In this document: one piece after another, positions 55,194-64,000 of the stretch
Position numbering within the stretch: position 1 is the stretch's first letter
How the letters are laid out: every line of letters starts with the position of its first letter
Assembly (NCBI RefSeq): GCF_014696065.1
Contig: NZ_JACJPL010000026.1
Location: 1 to 64,000, forward strand
Direction: 5' to 3'
DNA: 64,000 nucleotides
Source of the DNA: Leptolyngbya sp. FACHB-261
GTDB taxonomy: Bacteria > Cyanobacteriota > Cyanobacteriia > FACHB-261
Notes under the pieces: generated by a model
Told to the model about the DNA's origin: nothing
Databases searched by the model: none
What the model saw: the letters and a program-made list of their open reading frames with translations, nothing else
Position numbers and translations under genes: made by a program

Positions 55194-55511
55194 TTTGTTT
55201 GTCCCGAGATCATCTCTACTGGCTCTGGGGCCTGAATAGTAATGAAGTTAACCGACTAGTGCCCAGTTTCAAAATATTTCTGGTTAACGCTGAAGCAAAC
55301 CTCCTAAGTAAACGTAGCGGTTTTGTTGCCGTTAGAAAATCTGGCGAGTAAGGATAGCACGTTTTGAAATAGCTATGCTTGCAATGAATGGTGCAAGAGC
55401 ATGCGCACAGGACTGATTCCTGATCCATTTCGCTCACTTGGGGAACGCATCACCACTTTTGTAAATATTTTGTTACACTATTAACATAGCTTTACACGAG
55501 GAGTCCCAACC
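55194..55511. other. Gap with probable promoter of the 62-aa gene
   Basis: No gene is supported. Near its end, TTGTTACACTATTAACATAG looks like a weak promoter (TTGTTA and about 17 nt to a TAACAT-like box is not ideal), followed by GAGGAG, a strong Shine-Dalgarno site, 7 nt before the ATG at 55512. Confidence 0.4.
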
Positions 55512-55700
55512 ATGCGTTACACAGACCAACAAGGGAACACCCTCAGCCTTAATCAATGTATGGCTGCCAACAGCTTCTTCATGGAAGACGAAATGTACAG
55601 CCGTGAACCCCTAGAGATGCATTTCACCTCAACAGGAGAGTTACGGGCAGGCAAGAAACCCAAGAATGCTGGTAGCGAGCTAATTGCCACAGAGAGCTAA
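55512..55700 (+). CDS. Small conserved hypothetical protein, 62 aa
   Basis: 62 residues, MRYTDQQGNTLSLNQCMAAN to TES. No membrane segment or known domain is seen. GAGGAG lies 8 nt before the ATG, giving a strong translation start. It precedes nblA by 125 bp on the same strand; a shared response to nutrient stress is possible but not shown. It may be a small cyanobacterial protein of unknown function. Confidence 0.6.
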   Translation: MRYTDQQGNTLSLNQCMAANSFFMEDEMYSREPLEMHFTSTGELRAGKKPKNAGSELIATES

Positions 55701-55825
55701 GCTCACAAGACCAAAGCCCAACAGGCATGGCTAAGTATTTAGCCTCAAATGCAAATGCCTCAAATGTAAATATTGAGCTCGCATTGACCCTTTAGATTTT
55801 GTCCTGATTTGACATAGGAACCAAT

Positions 55826-56023
55826 ATGAATCAGCCCACCGAACTGTCTTTAGAACAACAATTCAGTCTTAAAATCTTCGCAGACCAGGTGCAGCAGATG
55901 TCCCACGAGCAAGCCCAAGAGTTTTTGCTCATGCTGCGCAAACAGATGATGATGCAGGAAACGATGTACCAGAAGTTTCTAAGGCATGAGTGGAAACTTG
56001 ATGTAGATGCCTTCTCTGTGTAG
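55826..56023 (+). CDS. nblA: NblA phycobilisome degradation adaptor
   Basis: 65 residues. LSLEQQFSLKIFADQVQQMS is the NblA signature, followed by EQAQEFLLMLRKQMMMQE and YQKFLRHEWKLDVDAF, all in the expected order and length. NblA dimers bind phycobiliproteins and the Clp protease chaperone and trigger antenna breakdown when nitrogen or sulfur is short. It is followed by a strong terminator at 56046. The gene marks the host as phycobilisome-bearing. Confidence 0.94.
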   Translation: MNQPTELSLEQQFSLKIFADQVQQMSHEQAQEFLLMLRKQMMMQETMYQKFLRHEWKLDVDAFSV

Positions 56024-56045
56024 AACACAGGAGCATAAAGTTTAG

Positions 56046-56086
56046 AGTAAGCGGCTCCCCAGAACAGGGGAACCGCTTACTTTTTT
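56046..56086 (+). terminator. Rho-independent terminator after nblA
   Basis: AGTAAGCGG-C-TCCCC pairs with GGGGA-A-CCGCTTACT around a 6-nt loop, followed by a run of T (56081-56086). It is 23 bp past the nblA stop and oriented for it. Confidence 0.92.
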
Positions 56087-56683
56087 AGTAAATCGGACTG
56101 ACGCTGCCAACGTCTACCCAAATCCCGCTGCACACAGCAACGGCTTCGAGATTGCCTATATTTCGGCCTTTAGGCAGAGCTTTAAGAGTAATGGGGACCT
56201 TGCGATTGAGCATAAGCCGCAGAGGTTAGCCTACCTATAGCTGAGTTTTTGCTGCACTTGCAATAATAGGCTACACCTACGCTTTAGGTATACCTAATTG
56301 ATGATTAATGACTAAAGACATAACTAAAGTACAACTTATTTTTGAAGTAAACGGAGTGACTGTGCCCCAGGGTAGGGACATAGAAGCGTCACCTTCTCTA
56401 GCTAAAGGGGCGTGCCACCTATTTTTCTACTCCCTCTACAGGATGAGTTCTTGTAAAGACTAGAAGGTTAGTGTTGATACTGATGTTGTTTTGTTTCGTT
56501 CTGGTTTCGATTTAGTTCTTGCTGTTGATGCTTGGTGATGGCTCAAATAGGAGCAAAGCGACTGATCTCCAGAATTGACCTCTAGATTATTCTGTTTGTT
56601 TTCGACCAGATCTAGCTTAAAGGGTTGAAGGAGCAAAAACTTGAGCAGTTTTGCAGCTAGTTGCACTTTGGCTAAGTAACTCA
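56087..56683. other. Gap between nblA terminator and invertase
   Basis: About 600 bp with no convincing gene. A minus-strand ORF at 56460-56684 has no recognisable domain. An inverted pair TAGCCTA (near 56227) and TAGGCTA (near 56267) could form a weak hairpin. Confidence 0.45.
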
Positions 56684-58075
56684 ATGAGCATAAGAAAAGA
56701 CGCTATAGAGTCAGCCTGGAGGGCACTCGATACCTCCCTTATTTACTACAAGGGAGAGCCTATTGGCACCGTAGCCGCCTGCGATCCTGATGCGGAATCA
56801 CTCAACTACGACTAGTGCTTTGTCCGTGACTTTGTCTCTTCAGGTCTAGTGTTTCTGGTGAGTGGACGGGCTGAAATTGTCCGCAATTTTCTAATCGAGA
56901 CGCTGAGGTTGCAAAGCCACGAGAAGCAAGTGGACTTCTTCAGGCCAGGCCCAGGTTTGATGCCAGCTAGCTTCAAAGTAGACACCAGGGATGGTGAGCA
57001 ATTCCTGATAGCCGACTTTGGGGAACACGCTATCGGTAGAGTGCCTCCGGTTGACTCCTGTTTGTGGTGGATTATTCTGCTGCGAGCCTATGTGAGAGCG
57101 ACTGGCGATCTTGCTTTAGCCCACCAAGAAGATTTTCAGAGGGGACTAAAGTTAATCCTTGAACTTTGTTTGGTGCATCGCTTTGCCATGTATCCAACCA
57201 TGTTGGTTCCAGATGGCGCTTTCATGATTGATCGGCGCATGGGAGTCTATGGTCATCCCTTAGAAATTCAGGTGCTGTTCTATGCAGCTTTGCGTGCGGT
57301 TCGTGAGCTACTTATACCTGAGGGGGACGGCGTTCAGTACCTCAAAGTGACAACCCAACGCTTGATGGCATTAAAATATCATATCCGTAAATATTACTGG
57401 CTGAATCTCAAGCGATTGAACGAGATTTACCGCTACAAAGCCGAGGAGTTTGGCAAAGAGGTTGTCAATAAATTTAATATCTATCCAGAATCAATTCCAG
57501 ACTGGTTAACCGAATGGCTACCAGAAACGGGAGGCTATTTAGCAGGTAACCTTGGGCCTTCTCAGCTCGATTTTCGCTTTTTTGCCTTAGGGAACTTGAT
57601 GGCCATCCTCACTTCCTTAGTAAATGAGCAAGAGTCTCAAGGGATTATGAACTTGATTGAACAGCGCTGGTCTGACCTAGTGGGGTGTATACCGCTCAAA
57701 ATTTGCTTTCCTGCCCTGGAGGGTTCGGAATGGCGAATTGTCACTGGCTCTGATCCCAAGAACCAACCGTGGTCCTACCACAATGGCGGCAACTGGCCGG
57801 TTTTGCTTTGGATGCTGGTAGCGGCGGCTCACAAAATGGGTCGGACTGACCTGGCTCACCAAGCGCTTGACCTAGCTCGCAATCGCTTACACGAAGATCA
57901 ATGGCCGGAATATTACGATGGGCGACATGGTCGTTTAATAGGCAAAGAAGCTAGAAAATATCAAACCTGGACGATTGCTGGCTTCTTAGTAGCTGAAGAA
58001 CTGAACGTAAACCCAGCTCACTTAGACTTAATTAGTTTTGGTGAAGACCCAGATGATCTCACCTGTGACCTATAA
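56684..58075 (+). pseudogene. GH100 neutral/alkaline invertase interrupted by TAG
   Basis: From ATG 56684 the frame gives [20 protein letters not shown], then [12 protein letters not shown] and SLNYD, then a TAG at 56813-56815. The same frame continues [20 protein letters not shown] and runs to 58075, with [36 protein letters not shown] and [20 protein letters not shown] near the end, all GH100 hallmarks. The usual motif is NYDQCFVRDF, so CAG to TAG (Gln to stop) is the likely lesion. Intact, it would hydrolyse sucrose in the cytoplasm. The part after the stop is otherwise undamaged, so either the loss is recent or this is a base error. Confidence 0.85.
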
Positions 58076-58510
58076 GGGCACGCGCTGTGAACTCTTGCAA
58101 GCTCTTGCAGCCGTTGGTCTTAGCTTTGCTTAGAGGATGCAATGGTGACGGTAGCGCAGACTGCAACGATTGTCTTGCTACCCTGACTCCGCAACCGGTA
58201 TCTAGAAAAGCTCCAGCTTACTACTCAGCTCAATATATTAAGTTACGTTAAGAAGTTACTTGCCTGTGGCCAGCTCTATAGACTCCGATATTAGACATCT
58301 TTGATACAGTTTCAGTTCTTCAAATCTGCATAGAAGTTATTCTGCTGGTTCTTTAGCTCGACTTACTTATATCTCCACTGTAGATTTTTACATATCTTTA
58401 TGTTAGCTTATGAGCTCAATCTACGGATCTTTGTTAGAGCAGTCTCGAATTAGGACTTCTGTATGAGAGGATCAAAGTTCAGTTAATTTGTTGAATTAAG
58501 GAGTCCTTGA
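58076..58510. other. Gap before cyanase
   Basis: No gene is supported. The right end has AAGGAG 7 nt before the cynS ATG. I looked for an NtcA-type site (GTA-N8-TAC) in front of cynS and did not find a clear one. Confidence 0.5.
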
Positions 58511-58951
58511 ATGGCGATTCCAGAAATTACTCAGACCCTTCTATCTGCCAAGCAAGCTAAGGGACTCAGCTTTGCTGATTTAGAAAAGCTACTCGGACGC
58601 GACGAAGTCTGGATTGCAGCCCTTTTCTACCGACAAGCCAGTGCCTCAGAAGATGAAGCGAGCAAACTGGTTTCAGCCCTTGGTCTTAGCCCTGAGGTTG
58701 CACAAGCCTTAACTGAATTTCCGATCAAAGGATTGGGTCCAGTCGTGCCAACTGATCCCCTGATCTATCGTTTTTATGAAATCATGCAGGTTTATGGGAT
58801 GCCTCTCAAAGAGGTAATTCATGAGAAGTTTGGTGATGGCATTATGAGCGCCATTGACTTCACTTTGGATGTAGAAAAAGAAGAAGATCCCAAAGGTGAC
58901 CGCGTCAAATTGATCATGTCCGGGAAGTTCTTATCCTACAAAAAATGGTAG
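58511..58951 (+). CDS. cynS: Cyanase (cyanate hydratase)
   Basis: 146 residues, the normal length. The catalytic Arg and Glu are in [13 protein letters not shown] and the Ser in [20 protein letters not shown]; the N-terminal helix-turn-helix-like domain ([21 protein letters not shown]) is present. It catalyses bicarbonate-dependent breakdown of cyanate to ammonia and carbon dioxide. It stands alone; a LysR gene lies convergently downstream. In cyanobacteria it is often linked to nitrogen control, but no cynABD transporter is seen here. Confidence 0.95.
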   Translation: MAIPEITQTLLSAKQAKGLSFADLEKLLGRDEVWIAALFYRQASASEDEASKLVSALGLSPEVAQALTEFPIKGLGPVVPTDPLIYRFYEIMQVYGMPLKEVIHEKFGDGIMSAIDFTLDVEKEEDPKGDRVKLIMSGKFLSYKKW

Positions 58952-59013
58952 GGATAGTTGCTAATGGCTGAATGATTGATAGCAGTTCAGTTTAAAGTTA
59001 TAGGCCGGAAGAT

Positions 59014-59047
59014 AGGAGTACATAAGGATGTGCTCCTGTTTGTTTTT
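59014..59047 (+). terminator. Probable terminator after cynS
   Basis: AGGAGTACA pairs imperfectly with TGTGCTCCT (one mismatch) around a short loop, then GTTTGTTTTT. It is 63 bp past the cynS stop. The T run supports a rho-independent terminator, of moderate strength. Confidence 0.65.
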
Positions 59048-59138
59048 AAGTCTCTTTTTGGGCCAAGAATTTTGGATCCAGAATAGCCTGGATTGTGTTC
59101 CTAATCTTGATCTTAAAATTAGGGGCCAAGACTAGTTT

Positions 59139-60035
59139 TTAGTTGGCCTGTTTTGACCTTAATAGACTGGCTTCGCGCAGCACATCTAGAAAGGCAAATA
59201 CAGCCGGACTGTGCAAGGCATTGGCCAAAACCACGGCTTTAATCACTCGTGGTAGAGGCACCGGCAAACGGTAAGCCCGAATTTCTTTGGGTAAAGGCGC
59301 CGCTGCTAAGGATGGCATGATCGTAGCGCCTAGCCCTTGAGCGACCATCGCCAGTACTGTCGAGTCCTCTTTAACCCGGTAGGCCACGTTTAGCGATACC
59401 TGAGCTGCGGCACAGTGGTCGAGAATCCGGGGCCCCTCTGGGCAGTCGGTCATGATGAACGAGTGGGTGGCTAGGTCTTCCCAAGTGAGCTGTTTGCGTT
59501 TGGGCGCTTTTGAACTGGCGATCAGCATCATGTGCTCATCTCGCGTGATCTCCCAAGTGTCAAAGCAAGCATCAAAGCCTCCCACAGACAGCCGATAGGT
59601 CAAACCAATATCAGCCCGACCTTCGCGCAAGCTCTGCTCGATGCCTGGTTCATCCTGCTCAGTGACCGTGATTGCCACGTTAGGAAACTTGCTGCGAAAC
59701 TGGGCAATGGCCGGGGGCAGAATATGCATGGCAGCACTGCGGAAGGCAGTGAGGCGAACCCGTCCTCCGTGTAACCCCTTTTCTAGAGTTGCCTGGTGAA
59801 TAATTTTGCTTTGCAGATCTAGCATCTGGCGAGCATAGGGCAAAATGTGTTCACCAGCGGAGGTGAGCCGCGCGCCATAACGCCCCCGCGACAACAGCGA
59901 AACGCCCAATTCTTCTTCCAAACCCGCAATTGCGTGACTGATCGCGGACTGGGAGACATCAAGACTAAAGGCTGCTTCGGTGAAGTTACCGTGCTCTGCG
60001 ACCGCGACTAATGCCTGAAGCTGGGAGATCTTCAT
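59139..60035 (-). CDS. LysR-family transcriptional regulator
   Basis: 298 residues. The winged-helix motif FTEAAFSLDVSQSAISHAIAGLEEELGV lies near residues 18-45 in the usual place, followed by the effector domain with LPPAIAQFRSKFPNVAITV. It converges on cynS (188 bp between stops), so it is not obviously its regulator, though LysR proteins can act from a distance. GGCCAA and TTGGCC near its stop (59124-59148) may form a hairpin that partly overlaps the stop region. Confidence 0.9.
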   Translation of the reverse strand: MKISQLQALVAVAEHGNFTEAAFSLDVSQSAISHAIAGLEEELGVSLLSRGRYGARLTSAGEHILPYARQMLDLQSKIIHQATLEKGLHGGRVRLTAFRSAAMHILPPAIAQFRSKFPNVAITVTEQDEPGIEQSLREGRADIGLTYRLSVGGFDACFDTWEITRDEHMMLIASSKAPKRKQLTWEDLATHSFIMTDCPEGPRILDHCAAAQVSLNVAYRVKEDSTVLAMVAQGLGATIMPSLAAAPLPKEIRAYRLPVPLPRVIKAVVLANALHSPAVFAFLDVLREASLLRSKQAN

Positions 60036-60176
60036 GACTGCATTCTACCTGAAGGCTTTTCGCATCCTCAAATCGAAAGAAATCTTGCCTATGGCAGCCA
60101 CTTTCGATAAATCAAATTCTAGTAAAACCAAAGCTCCCAGAATTCGCTCCGCCCATAAGCGCGTGGGGCAGACTTA

Positions 60177-60660
60177 GCAAAAAGTATAGAGAGCCACTGG
60201 CTAAACTCAACAGAGTTCTGTAATCTCTTTGCTAACCTATCCGGTCAGCACCTAGTAGAAGTGCGATCTTCACTCCTACTAGGCTAACCCCCAAGCTGAT
60301 CACCCAGCCCGGAGGCTAGTGGGCAGTTTAACACTGCTATAACTCCCTCATTCTCTTTGGCGAAAGGTGCAAGGTGGCGCGGTGGGCCAGGGCTAGCGAG
60401 CTTCCAAACTCGCTAGCCCGTCAAACCCAATATCCCAGGATTGACACCGATGTGGACAACGTTTGGCACCCTTGCAAAAGGGGAGCGGTTTTACTTTGCG
60501 GGTCATGTGGCAGTGAAGTTGACGAGTGGCGGCATCAATACACCGGGCCGCTTTATGTGGGATGGCGAGTCAGACCATGAGGGCTGGCAGATCTACAACG
60601 GTACGCGAGTGCAAACCTGCACCTGTCCGCGAGAAACTGTAGAACCCGCTGAGGAGGTCA
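60177..60660 (+). repeat. Structured dispersed element, copy 2
   Basis: It aligns with 15494-15975 along almost its whole length. Hairpin 1 (60251-60283): CCTAGTAGAAGTG with CACTCCTACTAGG, one mismatch. Hairpin 2 (60390-60419): GGGCTAGCGAG with CTCGCTAGCCC, perfect over 11 bp. The 72-residue ORF follows. The differences between copies fall so that at least one copy forms each stem perfectly. The element lies upstream of the kinase gene, with a large gap between them. Confidence 0.75.
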
Positions 60661-60668
60661 AGCTATAA
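60450..60668 (+). CDS. Small conserved protein of unknown function, copy 2
   Basis: 72 residues from ATG 60450; a TTG three codons upstream gives a longer form. It matches the 15769 copy almost residue for residue (MWTTFGTLAKGERFYFAGH and CTCPRE), differing by D/E in SDHEGWQIY, I/T in CPRETVEP and the last two residues. The few amino-acid changes and many shared positions over 72 codons argue for a translated gene. No known family recognised. Confidence 0.65.
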   Translation: MWTTFGTLAKGERFYFAGHVAVKLTSGGINTPGRFMWDGESDHEGWQIYNGTRVQTCTCPRETVEPAEEVKL

Positions 60669-61360
60669 CTTAGTCTTTATTAGTCCATAACCTAGCCTTG
60701 AACTGTGCGCAGGCCACCTTCTTTAAGATTGGGGGCCATTAGATCAGTCAACGGCGAACCGGTTCACTAAGCACTGAATCTTGGGAACCCAAATACCACA
60801 AGCCGTAAGTTGTCCCCTAACAAGTCCCTAGCAAGTCCCGTGGGGCCTCCAAAGGAATTGACCTACAAGAGGAATGTATCAAGAATTACCTTGAGATGTG
60901 TTTCGAATTACACAAATCCCACAAGCATTGTCAAAATTCTGTTCAAGAATTTGCTCCAGCTTGAATTAGAGCGCATTTGCCGGAAAATCAATAACTTTTG
61001 CTAAAAATTAGCCCGCTAAGCTTGAACAACACCCTTAAATCTACCGAGAACTTAAAGGCTATGCCCCTGGCTTCTTAAAATTGCCCGTAGGAATACTGAG
61101 ATAACAAACGAAAGCTGCTCTACAACTCGTATTTGTACAGGGTGAACGAACCGTTAGCTCCTCTATGCTAGTGAAGCCCATTTGTAAGCCCTATCGCTCT
61201 ATTGCAACTGCCCTGTGAGTGGGTGCAAGCCCATTAGAAGAAAGAGCTTGCACCTTGAACTCTCCCAGGCAACTCACACCCAACAGCTGGCGGAAGACCG
61301 TCGACCAATGCCATTACCCTAATTGCCCTAGTTCTGGAAAAACTGCGGGGAGTGACAGCT
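60669..61360. other. Gap before the ETR-like kinase
   Basis: Almost 700 bp, AT-rich, with no gene or repeat recognised. The last part has GGGGAG with good spacing to GTG 61361. Confidence 0.5.
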
Positions 61361-63367
61361 GTGAGCTTTGCACAGAGCTTTCTCAACGACTTTTTGTGGT
61401 CGCGACAATTTGTTCCGCATGGGCACTGCTATCTGTGGAACCCAGGCTTGGTGTCGCTGCATGTTCTGGCAGATCTGCTGATTGCTCTGTCCTACTACGC
61501 AATTCCAATTGGCCTGCTCTCTTTCATTCAAAAACGGCGTGACGTACCCTTTCCGAGTATCTTCAGCCTGTTTGGTGCTTTTATTATCTGCTGCGGCACT
61601 ACACACCTGCTTGCAATCTGGACCCTCTGGCAGCCCAGCTATTGGCTATCCGGAAGTGTGAAGGCGGTAACAGCCGTCGTCTCTCTCTACACAGCACTGG
61701 AATTAGTGCCTCTTATTCCTCAAGCCCTAGCTCTGCCCAACCCAACCCAGCTTGCAACTGCCAACCAAGACCTACAAAACCAAATCGCTGAGCGTAAGCG
61801 AGCTGAGGCAGACCTGGAAAGCGCAAGGCAAGACCTAGAAATGCGAGTGCAGGAGCGCACCCTGCAATTGAGCCGCATCAACGAGTCCCTGCAGGTTGAA
61901 ATTACTGAGCGTAAGCGAGTAGAGCAAGCCCTACGCCAAAGTGAGGAGCGCTACCGCTCGCTGATTGAAGCCACTACTCAGATCATTTGGGATACCAATG
62001 CGGCTGGGGAGTTCGTGACTGAGCAGCCGAGTTGGAGCGCTTTTACCGGTCAAACCTATCCTGAAAGTGCAGGTTGGGGCTGGCTTGCGGCTATTCACCC
62101 AGAAGACCAACAGGATACCGCCCTGAAATGGTCAGCAGCAGTGCAACAGCGCGAACTCTATGAAGGTGAGCTTCGCCTGCAGCGACAGGATGGTGAATAT
62201 CGCCATATGAATGTCAGGGCGGTCCCAGTCTTAGAGCCTGACGGCAGCGTCCGAGAGTGGGTAGGATTTCAAACTGATATCACCCCTGCTAAGCAGGTGG
62301 AGGCGGAGCGAGCCCAACTGTTAGCCCGCGAACAGCTTGCCCGAGCCGAAGCTGAAGCCGCTCGACAGCAATTGGCGGCGATCTTTGAGACCTCACCGAT
62401 GGGCATTGCTCTACTAGACCAGCAGCAGCGATTTGTAGCGATTAATGAAGCACTGGCGGAGATCAATGGCATCAGTCGTGATCAACACCTGAGTCACTCA
62501 GTACCTGAGCTGTTTGCCGCTTCTGACCCTGCGATTGTTGAGCTATTTCAAATCCTTTACGCAACAGGCCAGCCGTTCATTGCGCCTGATATGCCAGCTA
62601 ATGTACCTGGGCGAGAAGACCGCCGCCCAGGCTTTTACAACGTTTATTATCTGCCCAGAACAGGGCCCAATCTGGAAGTTGAGAGCGTGCTGGTTTACGT
62701 CGTCGATGTCACTGAGCGGAAACAAGCAGAAGAACAAATCAAGGCATCACTTCGCGAAAAAGAAGTGCTGCTCAAAGAAGTGCATCACCGTGTCAAGAAC
62801 AACTTGCAGGTCATTTCTAGTCTGCTAAATCTTCAATCTGATCAGATTCAGGACTCACAGGCTCTTGAGGTGTTTAAGGAGAGCCAAAATCGCGTTAGAT
62901 CAATGGCACTGATTCACGAGAAGCTATACCAATCCAAACATCTTGCCAGCATTGATTTCTCTGACTACATTAGGAGCCTAACTGATACCCTGCTGCGTTC
63001 CTACGGCAACAGTGCTAATCGCATTGAGCTGAGCATGAGCGCGGGCGAAGTTCTCTTAGGTATTGATACCGCCATTCCCTTAGGTTTAATCATCAGCGAG
63101 CTTGTCTCTAATGCTTTAAAGCACGCCTTTACTGAGCAAGAACCGGGTATGATTCGGGTTGGGCTTCACAATGGCAGCAACAGCGAGCTAATGTTAACGG
63201 TCAGCGATAATGGTATTGGTCTGCCGAAGGATTTTGACTGGCAAAACTCAGAATCTTTAGGCTTGAGGCTAGTCAACGATTTAGCCGAGCAGCTGGACGG
63301 CAGCATTGAGTTCTGGAACGGCAATGGCACCACCTTTAAACTCACCTTCGCTGTGCATGAGCAATGA
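61361..63367 (+). CDS. Histidine kinase with ethylene-receptor-like N-terminus
   Basis: 668 residues from GTG 61361, chosen because GGGGAG lies 8 nt upstream; a GTG at 61352 is also in frame. The first ~120 residues have three membrane segments with the ethylene-receptor-like sequence [19 protein letters not shown], whose Cys and His bind copper in ETR1. Coiled-coil and two or three PAS domains follow (for example [19 protein letters not shown]). A HisKA_2/HWE-type dimerisation motif [20 protein letters not shown] and an HATPase ([14 protein letters not shown]) end the protein. A response regulator starts 37 bp downstream. Confidence 0.92.
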   Translation: MSFAQSFLNDFLWSRQFVPHGHCYLWNPGLVSLHVLADLLIALSYYAIPIGLLSFIQKRRDVPFPSIFSLFGAFIICCGTTHLLAIWTLWQPSYWLSGSVKAVTAVVSLYTALELVPLIPQALALPNPTQLATANQDLQNQIAERKRAEADLESARQDLEMRVQERTLQLSRINESLQVEITERKRVEQALRQSEERYRSLIEATTQIIWDTNAAGEFVTEQPSWSAFTGQTYPESAGWGWLAAIHPEDQQDTALKWSAAVQQRELYEGELRLQRQDGEYRHMNVRAVPVLEPDGSVREWVGFQTDITPAKQVEAERAQLLAREQLARAEAEAARQQLAAIFETSPMGIALLDQQQRFVAINEALAEINGISRDQHLSHSVPELFAASDPAIVELFQILYATGQPFIAPDMPANVPGREDRRPGFYNVYYLPRTGPNLEVESVLVYVVDVTERKQAEEQIKASLREKEVLLKEVHHRVKNNLQVISSLLNLQSDQIQDSQALEVFKESQNRVRSMALIHEKLYQSKHLASIDFSDYIRSLTDTLLRSYGNSANRIELSMSAGEVLLGIDTAIPLGLIISELVSNALKHAFTEQEPGMIRVGLHNGSNSELMLTVSDNGIGLPKDFDWQNSESLGLRLVNDLAEQLDGSIEFWNGNGTTFKLTFAVHEQ

Positions 63368-63404
63368 GAGCTATGAATGGCAGAGAGTGGACACGAGGCG
63401 TGAG

Positions 63405-64000
63405 ATGCAGACAAGAATCATGATTGTTGAGGATGAAATCATTATTGCTAGAGACATCCAAAGAAGTTTGAAAAAATTGGGTTATTCTGCTCCGGTAATC
63501 GCGGGCTCCGGCGAAAAAGCAATTGAGAAAGCGACGGAGACAAATCCCGATTTAATCTTGATGGATATCATCCTCAAAGGCGGTATGAATGGCATAGAGG
63601 CTGCTCAGCAAATTTATAGCGACCTCAACATTCCTATCGTTTACCTGACTGCCAACGCAGATGAGAATACCCTGCAACGGGCCAAGGAAACTGGTCCCTT
63701 CGGCTATATTCTCAAGCCTTTTGAGGAACGAGAATTACATACAACCATTCAAATGGCCCTAGAACGGCACAAATTAGAGAAGCAATTAAAAGAACGAGAG
63801 CAGTGGCTTGAAACTATTCTTAATAGTGTGAGCGATGCGGTCATCGTCACCGACATGGCTGGAAAAATCAAGTTTGTTAATCCGGTCGCCGAAGTGATGA
63901 CCGGCTGGGGAACAGATGCTTTAGATCGAGATTTGGCAGATATCATTCATATTATTCAGGAGCAGACCCGAACTCCTGTTCAGAGCCCAAATCCAGGCGC
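63405..64000 (+). CDS. Response regulator with PAS domain, cut by window end
   Basis: At least 198 residues from ATG 63405 (MQTRIMIVEDEIIIARDIQ). A receiver domain has VEDE, the phospho-Asp in DLILMDIILKGGMNGIEA and the conserved Thr and Lys in VYLTANADE and YILKPFEERE. After a helix, WLETILNSVSDAVIVTDMAG starts a PAS domain, open at the window end. It is 37 bp behind the kinase, so it is probably its cognate partner. The output domain lies beyond the window. Confidence 0.9.
   Translation, partial: MQTRIMIVEDEIIIARDIQRSLKKLGYSAPVIAGSGEKAIEKATETNPDLILMDIILKGGMNGIEAAQQIYSDLNIPIVYLTANADENTLQRAKETGPFGYILKPFEERELHTTIQMALERHKLEKQLKEREQWLETILNSVSDAVIVTDMAGKIKFVNPVAEVMTGWGTDALDRDLADIIHIIQEQTRTPVQSPNPG

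Noticed and set aside
56460-56684. 74-codon minus-strand ORF
   Set aside because: No domain, and atypical composition; it ends at the invertase start.
56813-56815. TAG read as glutamine (alternative genetic code)
   Set aside because: TAG clearly ends intact genes in the window (nblA, hybrid kinase), and the other interrupted genes use different lesions.
58076-58510. NtcA binding site in front of cynS
   Set aside because: GTAGATTTTTAC near 58380 has only six bases between the half-sites, so it does not fit GTA-N8-TAC.
1-64000. tRNA or rRNA genes
   Set aside because: I saw no cloverleaf-like segments with TTCGAAT-type loops or rRNA landmarks; a tRNAscan run would settle this.

Overview
The window looks like a chromosome or large-plasmid segment of a filamentous, phycobilisome-containing cyanobacterium. 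The support is an nblA gene at 55.8 kb, GCGATCGC (HIP1) octamers such as those at 9096 and 36250, a type I-D CRISPR-Cas locus of the kind common in cyanobacteria, a STAND/WD40 signalling ATPase, GH100 invertase and cyanase. This is a family-level inference; I cannot name the species.

Layout. 0-0.1 kb: the 5' end of an IS630-type transposase. 0.15-14.1 kb: a complete type I-D CRISPR-Cas system on the minus strand, with a 29-repeat array, leader, cas2, cas1, cas4, cas6, an MNT/HepT toxin-antitoxin pair, cas3, csc1, csc2 and cas10d, plus a divergent WYL regulator. 14.1-16.3 kb: 63-bp tandem repeats, one unknown gene, a structured dispersed element with a small conserved ORF, and a second leader. 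16.3-20.4 kb: a 56-repeat array on the plus strand whose leader is homologous to the first, followed at 20.5 kb by a second MNT/HEPN pair. 21.3-27.4 kb: a methyltransferase relic, an SDR, an enoyl-reductase-like protein, a CRISPR relic, a split Na+/H+ antiporter and DUF389 and membrane proteins. 27.6-50.5 kb: an accessory region of RidA, SnoaL, AraC, epoxide hydrolase, NmrA, nitrilase, VOC, SDR, DsbA-like and FAD-monooxygenase genes, with a 1217-residue NB-ARC/WD40 protein and many gene remnants. 51.3-54.7 kb: a DUF2600 terpene-synthase-like gene, a geranylgeranyl-reductase-family gene and an alpha/beta hydrolase. 54.7-64 kb: YbjN-like protein, nblA, an interrupted GH100 invertase, cyanase, a LysR regulator, the second copy of the structured element, an ethylene-receptor-like histidine kinase and a response regulator cut by the window end.

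How the parts work together. One set of Cas proteins probably serves both arrays, because the arrays share the 3' half of the repeat (the hairpin that Cas6 would cut) and a leader of about 250 bp with a matching -10 box. Both arrays are flanked by MNT/HEPN modules in which the HEPN toxin is broken and the MNT partner is intact. Copies of CRISPR-neighbourhood DNA (leader plus two repeats, a mini-array, the tail of the WYL gene with a 63-bp unit, and the structured element) are scattered out to 60 kb, which points to repeated segmental duplication and decay.

Several genes carry one disabling lesion (hepT, HEPN, antiporter, PRISE-like reductase, invertase). These may reflect real decay or base-calling errors and should be checked against reads. 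Coding calls come from reading translated sequence by eye; no database search was possible.
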